Part shown: positions 7,249-11,461 of the stretch, piece after piece | How the letters are laid out: every line of letters starts with the position of its first letter | Numbering within the stretch: position 1 is the first letter of the stretch | NCBI GenBank assembly: GCA_964558295.1 | Contig: CAZLDQ010000187.1 | Location: 1 to 11,461 of the forward strand | Length of the DNA: 11,461 nucleotides | Direction: 5' to 3' | Source of the DNA: JBDKTH01 sp964558295 | GTDB lineage: Bacteria; Planctomycetota; Planctomycetia; Pirellulales; Thermoguttaceae | Position numbers and translations under genes: made by a program | Notes under the pieces: model-generated | Seen by the model: the letters and a program-made list of their open reading frames with translations, nothing else | The model's database searches: none | Told to the model about the DNA's origin: nothing

Positions 7249-9921
7249 GTGCGATTGTGTGAACTTGTGGAAACTGGCGAATTACAGGCATTGTGCGAAA
7301 GCTTCACTGCAGTGACGGGCGTTGGAAGCACGATTGTCGCGTGCGACGGAGCCATTCTCGCGGCTGCCGGGTGGCAGGAGATTTGTACTCGTTTCCACCG
7401 CGTGCACTCAGAGACCTTGGCCCGTTGTCGAGAGAGTGACATCGTTCTTGCCAGTCAGTTGGAGCCAGGCGAGTCCTTCCGCCTGTATCAATGCAAGAAT
7501 GGCTTGGTCGACGTGGCCGCTCCCATCCGAATTGCAGGGGAGTATGTTGCGAATTTCTTCATTGGGCAGTTTTTTCTCCAGCCGCCTGATAAGGATTATT
7601 TTCTCGCGCAGGCCCAGCAGTTCGGATTTGACAAGACATCCTACCTCGAAGCCCTGGCGAAGGTGCCCAGTTACAGTGAACATCGAGTATATGAGCTAAC
7701 CCGTTTTATGTCGCGTCTGGCCAACCTAGTCGGCGAGATGGGGCTCGCTCGCAAGCGCGCTGAGGTTGCTCTGGTTGAAGAACGCCGCAAGTACGAGGCC
7801 GCTCAGATGAGCCCCCTTGAATCGTTCGGCGATGTACAATTCACTGACCTGTTCGATCTGGCGGAAATCCAACGGATTCAGGATGCCTTTGCCGAAGCCA
7901 CCGGTGTGGCATCAATCATTACTCGCCCCGATGGGAGGCCACTTACTCGTCCGAGCAAGTTTTGCCGATTATGTCAGGGGATCATTCGCCGGACCGAGAA
8001 AGGTTTGATCAACTGCTTCAAATCAGATGCGGCCATTGGACGCTACAATCCGGCCGGCCCGATCGTACAGCCTTGCCTCAGTGGTGGCTTATGGGACGCC
8101 GGTGCCAGCATCACCGTGGGGGGCAGGCACGTGGCCAACTGGCTCATCGGTCAGGTCCGCAACGAGGAATTGGACCACGACCGGATGATGGCCTACGCAC
8201 GCGAGATCGGCGCGGATGAGGGGGAGTTTCGCGCCGCGTTGGAAGAAGTCCCGATCATGTCGAGACAGCAGTTCAACTGTGTTGCGCAAATGTTGTTCGT
8301 CCTGGCTAATGAGCTATCGGTCAAGGCTTATCGGGACATCGATCGCAAGCGCGAGCTCGAGCGACTTGTGGACGAGCGGACCCGCGACCTTCGCCAGGCG
8401 ATCGACGTCGCTGAACAGGCCCGCGCGCGGATCGAGCAGCAGAACCTGCAGTTGCAACGGCAGGCGGCGGAACTGGCCCAGGCCAAGGAGAAGGCGGAAG
8501 CCGCCAGCCGGGCGAAAAGCGCCTTTCTAGCCAATATGAGCCACGAGCTGCGTACGCCGCTCAACGCCGTCCTCGGTTTCTCACGGCTGATGCAAGGCTC
8601 CCCCGAGACCACGGCCGCACAAAACGATCTCTTGGAGATCGTCATCCGCAGCGGTGAGCACCTGCTGGGACTGATCAACAATGTCCTGAGTATGTCCAAG
8701 ATCGAGGCTGGCCACGTCCCCGTGGAAGTGTCCACCTTCGACCTCCTTGAGTTGCTCCGGATCACCGCATCGTTGATGCGGGGGCAAGCCAGGGAAAAAG
8801 GTCTGGGGTTCGCCTTGGAACTTGCCCCTGACTTGCCTCAGTGGATCATCACCGATGAAAGCAAGTTGCGGCAGGTGCTCATCAACCTTCTCGGCAATGC
8901 GATCAAGTACACGGATTGCGGCGGAGTGATCCTTCGTGCACGGACAACCGGTGCGAAGTCGTCTCAGCAATCCTGCCTGCGTTTCGAGGTCGAAGACTCC
9001 GGCGTCGGCATTGCGTCGGAAGAGGTCGGGCAACTCTTCAGCCCCTTCGTACAACTCGGCGCTCATCGCTACCCAGAGGCTGGCACAGGACTGGGGCTGG
9101 CGATCAGCAAGCAATACGTCGACGTATTGGGTGGGCGAATCGGCCTGACTAGCCAACCCGGCAGGGGCTCCGTGTTCCACTTCGAGATCCCTGTCATGCT
9201 CGCTTCCGCCGAGGCGATCCCGACGCAGGCGGTCCTGGGGCGAGTGACGGGTTTGGCGCCGGGACAGCCACGCTATCGCCTTCTCATCGCTGAGGACCAA
9301 CGCGAAAATCGGCTCCTGCTCCGCCGGATTCTGGAACCGTTGGGGTTTGAGATGTGTGACGCCGTCAATGGCCAGGAAGCCGTGCAACTCTCCCGGCAGT
9401 GGTTACCCGATCTGGTATGGATGGACATCCGCATGCCCGAGCTCAATGGCATCGAGGCCTGTCGTCAGATCAAGGCCGCTTCAGGCCGTTCGCCTCCAAA
9501 GATTATCGCAATCACCGCACACGCTCTGGACGAGGAACGGGAGGAGATTCTCGCCGGCGGGTTTGATGATTTCGTTCGCAAACCATATTGCAGTGCGGAG
9601 GTCTACGAGGTCTTGAAGCGGCATCTTGGGGTGCAGTTCGTGTTTGCCGACGCCGAGGTCCCCGACGCCGAGGAGCCTGGCCCTCTGGACCCATTAGAGC
9701 TTCAAGATCTGTCCCCCCAGTGGCTCGACGAATTTCGTAAGGCCGTGGAATTGCTCGACGACCAACGCATCCGCCAGATGGTGAGTCAAATCGATCAACG
9801 TGACGACGTTCTAGGCAAACGTCTTCACCGCATGGTGGACCAGCTACAATACAAGCCGCTCCTGGCCGCATTGGACTACCTCAACAATCGTCGAAGGCAA
9901 GAAAACAACAGCAACTCCTGA
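7249..9921 (+). CDS. Hybrid histidine kinase with two PocR sensory domains
   Basis: This 890-residue protein is soluble; no membrane segment is visible. PocR domain 1 (about 4-165) has Cys46, Cys60 and Cys82 (GWQEICTRFH, LARCRESD, YQCKNGL) and the signature VANFFIGQFFL. PocR domain 2 (about 198-358) has C239-x2-C242, Cys256 and Cys276 (FCRLCQGI, INCFKSD, QPCLSGGLWDAGASI). PocR domains are proposed to bind small hydrocarbon derivatives; PocR itself answers 1,2-propanediol. A coiled coil (364-420) leads to HisKA with His432 in MSHELRTPLN, and to HATPase (535-655) with Asn550 (LLGNAIKY), DSGVG, FSPFVQ and GTGLGLAIS. The receiver (676-795) has Glu682-Asp683, phosphoacceptor Asp726 (VWMDIRMP), a Thr in AITAHA, and Lys778. 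An acidic helical tail of about 90 residues follows, without an Hpt-type histidine motif. The GTG start is supported by AGGAG (7238-7242) 6 bases upstream; the ATGs at 7191 and 7194 are out of frame. With no DNA-binding output in the chain, a separate phosphotransfer partner is expected elsewhere. The ligand is unknown. Confidence 0.94.
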   Translation: MRLCELVETGELQALCESFTAVTGVGSTIVACDGAILAAAGWQEICTRFHRVHSETLARCRESDIVLASQLEPGESFRLYQCKNGLVDVAAPIRIAGEYVANFFIGQFFLQPPDKDYFLAQAQQFGFDKTSYLEALAKVPSYSEHRVYELTRFMSRLANLVGEMGLARKRAEVALVEERRKYEAAQMSPLESFGDVQFTDLFDLAEIQRIQDAFAEATGVASIITRPDGRPLTRPSKFCRLCQGIIRRTEKGLINCFKSDAAIGRYNPAGPIVQPCLSGGLWDAGASITVGGRHVANWLIGQVRNEELDHDRMMAYAREIGADEGEFRAALEEVPIMSRQQFNCVAQMLFVLANELSVKAYRDIDRKRELERLVDERTRDLRQAIDVAEQARARIEQQNLQLQRQAAELAQAKEKAEAASRAKSAFLANMSHELRTPLNAVLGFSRLMQGSPETTAAQNDLLEIVIRSGEHLLGLINNVLSMSKIEAGHVPVEVSTFDLLELLRITASLMRGQAREKGLGFALELAPDLPQWIITDESKLRQVLINLLGNAIKYTDCGGVILRARTTGAKSSQQSCLRFEVEDSGVGIASEEVGQLFSPFVQLGAHRYPEAGTGLGLAISKQYVDVLGGRIGLTSQPGRGSVFHFEIPVMLASAEAIPTQAVLGRVTGLAPGQPRYRLLIAEDQRENRLLLRRILEPLGFEMCDAVNGQEAVQLSRQWLPDLVWMDIRMPELNGIEACRQIKAASGRSPPKIIAITAHALDEEREEILAGGFDDFVRKPYCSAEVYEVLKRHLGVQFVFADAEVPDAEEPGPLDPLELQDLSPQWLDEFRKAVELLDDQRIRQMVSQIDQRDDVLGKRLHRMVDQLQYKPLLAALDYLNNRRRQENNSNS

Positions 9922-10055
9922 CGCGAAGACGGCGACGCGATCGCCCATCCGATTTGTGTGAACCTGTCAAAGGCTGCCGGTGTCTGGCATAGAGATCCCC
10001 GACTATCGCCAACCCCGCCAGACTCAGCTCGCAACACATTCCCAGGAACGCCAGC

Positions 10056-10379
10056 ATGACGCAATGGTACGAGACGCTTTTTGCCAACTACGGTAAATCC
10101 TACGATAAGGAGGTCTTTACCCAAGGAACCGTCGGCGAAGTGGACTTCGTCGACCAGGAACTTGAGGCAGATCGCTCCAAACAGATCTTGGACATCGGCT
10201 GCGGCACAGGCCGCCATGCTATTGAGCTTGCCCGGCGGGGTTACCACGTCATCGGCTTCGATCTTTCCGAAAGCCAGCTTCGCCGCGCACGCGAGAAGGC
10301 CGCTACGGCCGGGGTCGCGGTCGAGTTTCAACGCCGTGATGCGACCAAACCGCATTTGGTGGTTCGGCCTGTTCCATGA
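10056..10379 (+). pseudogene. Truncated class I SAM-dependent methyltransferase
   Basis: The 107-residue frame begins as a complete methyltransferase would: MTQWYETLFANYGKSYDKE, then motif I with Asp46 in ILDIGCGTGRHAIELA (glycine loop 48-52), the acidic residue Asp69 (VIGFDLSESQL) that would bind the ribose of S-adenosylmethionine, and EFQRRDA. Relatives continue for about another 150 residues after that point with the rest of the Rossmann fold. Here similarity stops near residue 96 (about base 10345) and TGA follows after KPHLVVRPVP. No other plus-strand frame downstream resumes the family sequence. The start is well placed, with AGGA (10044-10047) 8 bases upstream, so the gene was once normally expressed. 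Half of the SAM-binding fold and all substrate-binding parts are missing, so activity is not expected. The natural substrate cannot be inferred. Confidence 0.78.
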
Positions 10380-10613
10380 CTAGCTTCAGGCGGTACGATC
10401 GACCGAGGTTGAGGAACCCCTCGCTATTGTCGCTTCTGTTCAAGCATTGCCTCGACTTAGGCGTCGGACAGTTCCTACGGCACTTGCACGGTCACCTGAC
10501 CGTCCCGCTTGACGCAGATACTATCCTCCTTGTGGCGATCCTTGACCTTGACCCTAGCGCGGGCTGCGCCCTCAGCCCAAGTGGTCAGTGTGACAAAAAG
10601 GCGTTCATCCTGC
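10380..10613. other. Unassigned sequence between two truncated genes
   Basis: This gap of 234 bases follows the breakpoint in the methyltransferase. I recognise nothing in it on either strand. The only structured frame is on the minus strand, ATG at 10636 to TAG at 10475 (53 codons, or 59 from the ATG at 10654), rich in alternating hydrophobic residues (ERLFVTLTTW, ARVKVKDRH, GQVTVQVP). It overlaps the 5' end of the opposite gene and has no clear ribosome binding site, so I do not call it a gene. The stretch probably came in together with the element on its right. Confidence 0.4.
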
Positions 10614-11336
10614 ATGATGGTAATGGAAACCGCCATCCGACAGGAGAACGCCATAAAACGCTTCGTCCATCAGTATAGCAAGGTGGTTCGCGGTGTCTTG
10701 TGCTGTTTCGACCGGATCGTGTTCAAGGGCTACCTGCCGGTGGTTCGCCCGAAGGTCCGGGAGCATGTGCTCCGTCAAAACGGCTTGCGCGCCAAGGACT
10801 TCAGACGTTTCGTCCAAAAGCATTCCGCTCGCCTCCTCCAGCATGCGCAGGCGATGGCCCAGCGGACCGGGCGGCCGATGATCTACCTGAACGGCCGTGA
10901 GCAGAAGGAAGACCTTGTGCAGAAGATAGTCCGCGACGAAGGGCTCCGTGAGGGCTTGGTCTGCATCCTGCGAACCGTGGCAAGTCTCAAGCTGATGTCC
11001 GGCGAGGGCCGGCCGCGGCTGGTGTCTTCCCGCCGCAAGTGCCTGGCGTTCTACTTCTACTTCCTGGACCGGGAGATGGGACTGATGCATGTCCGCATCC
11101 AGACGTGGTTTCCGCTGACCATCCAGGTCTGTGTCCATGGCCACGAAATCCTGGCACGCAAGCTCCAGCGGCATGGGATCGCCTATCGCAAGGAAGACAA
11201 CGCCTTCACCTGGATTGCCGATCTGCCGCAGGCCCAGCGTTTCGCGGACCGGTTGGTAAAGATCCACTGGCACCTCCGCCTAAAGCGTTTTGCCCCACGG
11301 CTCAGCGCCGCCAGATCGGGCGCCGCGACGCCCTAG
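10614..11336 (+). CDS. Uncharacterised basic protein, truncated at its C-terminus
   Basis: I recognise the family but know no function. Similar hypothetical proteins occur, often in several copies per genome, in planctomycetes and other phyla, which suggests a mobile or selfish nature (recollection, not shown here). Family-like blocks in this 240-residue frame: IKRFVHQYSKVVRGVLCCFDRIVFKG (15-39, shown in part as CFDRIVFKG), a lysine/arginine-rich stretch (46-75), RPMIYLNGREQKED (87-100), RKCLAFYFYFLDREMGLM (141-158), RIQTWFP (161-167) and HGIAYRKEDNAFTWIAD (187-203). The frame is open upstream to a TTG at 10509, but homology starts at METAIRQEN; ATGs at 10614, 10617 and 10623 are all possible and only a weak AAAAGG (10596-10601) lies upstream. 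Relatives are much longer. Here the last 14 residues (APRLSAARSGAATP) are merely the antisense reading of the opposite-strand IS66-like tail, so the real gene breaks near 11290. Probably non-functional. Confidence 0.65.
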   Translation: MMVMETAIRQENAIKRFVHQYSKVVRGVLCCFDRIVFKGYLPVVRPKVREHVLRQNGLRAKDFRRFVQKHSARLLQHAQAMAQRTGRPMIYLNGREQKEDLVQKIVRDEGLREGLVCILRTVASLKLMSGEGRPRLVSSRRKCLAFYFYFLDREMGLMHVRIQTWFPLTIQVCVHGHEILARKLQRHGIAYRKEDNAFTWIADLPQAQRFADRLVKIHWHLRLKRFAPRLSAARSGAATP

Positions 11337-11461
11337 AGCGAAAGCCGCATCTTCCCCCCAGCCCCGTCCTCCCATTCCACGGTGCATGTACAAGACCCGA
11401 CCGAGGCAGGACCGGCCAACTCCAGAAACGCCCCCGCCGTGCTCCCTTCCGCCGACTCCGC
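11285..11461 (-). pseudogene. Tail of an IS66-type accessory (TnpA-like) gene, with internal stop
   Basis: Reading inward from the window edge on the minus strand gives 42 codons: GAFLELAGPAS, then CTCTVEWEDGAGGKMRLSL, then TAG at 11335-11333. The same frame continues past the stop as GVAAPDLAALSR. IS66 accessory proteins (the small OrfA/TnpA with an N-terminal helix-turn-helix) commonly end with a pattern of this kind: a VE-E-G-KMR-HLKG strand pair and a final APDLAALSR-type helix. The TAG stands where a Lys codon would be expected (AAG to TAG is one change). Similarity ends at about 11285, where the opposite-strand family begins. The gene's beginning lies beyond the window. I read it as the degraded edge of an IS66-like insertion. 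Identification is from memory of short motifs and is moderate. Confidence 0.5.

Noticed and set aside
6900..7250. Sigma54-type promoter or tRNA-like element upstream of the PocR kinase
   Set aside because: No GG-N10-GC core with flanking consensus and no cloverleaf with a TTCGA-type arm could be found by eye.
8581..9387. Minus-strand open frame of 268 codons
   Set aside because: It is antisense to the HisKA, ATPase and receiver domains of the PocR kinase, which carry unmistakable motifs on the plus strand.
9931..9945. GGCGA-CGCGA-TCGCC hairpin 9 bases after the PocR kinase stop as a terminator
   Set aside because: Only a 5-bp stem and no T-run follows; too weak to call.
10605..11273. Minus-strand open frame of 222 codons
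   Set aside because: It is antisense to the uncharacterised basic protein, whose plus-strand translation has the family-like blocks.

Overview
The window most likely comes from a planctomycete (Planctomycetota). The strongest sign is a DUF1559 gene: it has a type IV pilin-like N-terminus (FTLVELLVVIAIIGILIALLLPAV, given here in part) and a C-terminal H-X9-DG motif, a gene family expanded almost only in that phylum. The G+C-rich sequence, the tandem PocR hybrid kinase and the PAS-rich kinases fit that assignment. No rRNA, tRNA or CRISPR array was seen.

Layout. (1) 272-4299, plus strand: two signalling genes overlapping by ATGA. The first is a membrane-anchored protein with four PAS domains and no transmitter. 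The second is a cytoplasmic GAF-PAS-PAS histidine kinase of the HisKA_3/NarL-type branch. (2) 4508-6814, minus strand: a decayed stretch. It holds a DUF1559 gene broken by one frameshift, a C-terminal remnant of an RNA 2'-phosphotransferase (kptA), and an apparently intact exported glycerophosphodiester phosphodiesterase whose stop codon lies almost on the kptA breakpoint. (3) 7249-9921, plus strand: a large hybrid histidine kinase with two PocR sensory domains, HisKA, HATPase and a receiver domain. (4) 10056-11461: a run of truncated genes. It holds the first ~95 residues of a class I SAM methyltransferase, the N-terminal part of an uncharacterised but recognisable basic protein family, and, on the minus strand at the window edge, the tail of what looks like an IS66-type accessory (TnpA-like) gene carrying an internal amber codon.

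How the parts relate. The two genes in region 1 probably form a translationally coupled sensory unit, with the PAS membrane protein feeding the downstream kinase. This is inferred from the overlap and the domain content. No DNA-binding response regulator is encoded in the window, so the kinase output partner is unknown. The PocR kinase carries its own receiver and probably acts independently. Three or four broken genes plus an IS remnant within 7 kb mark this as a rearranging accessory region rather than a conserved core locus.

I do not see a clearly new multi-gene system. The best leads are the split PAS sensor/kinase pair with its altered N box, the tandem-PocR kinase, and the precise breakpoints at kptA/GDPD and at the unknown gene/IS66 junction.
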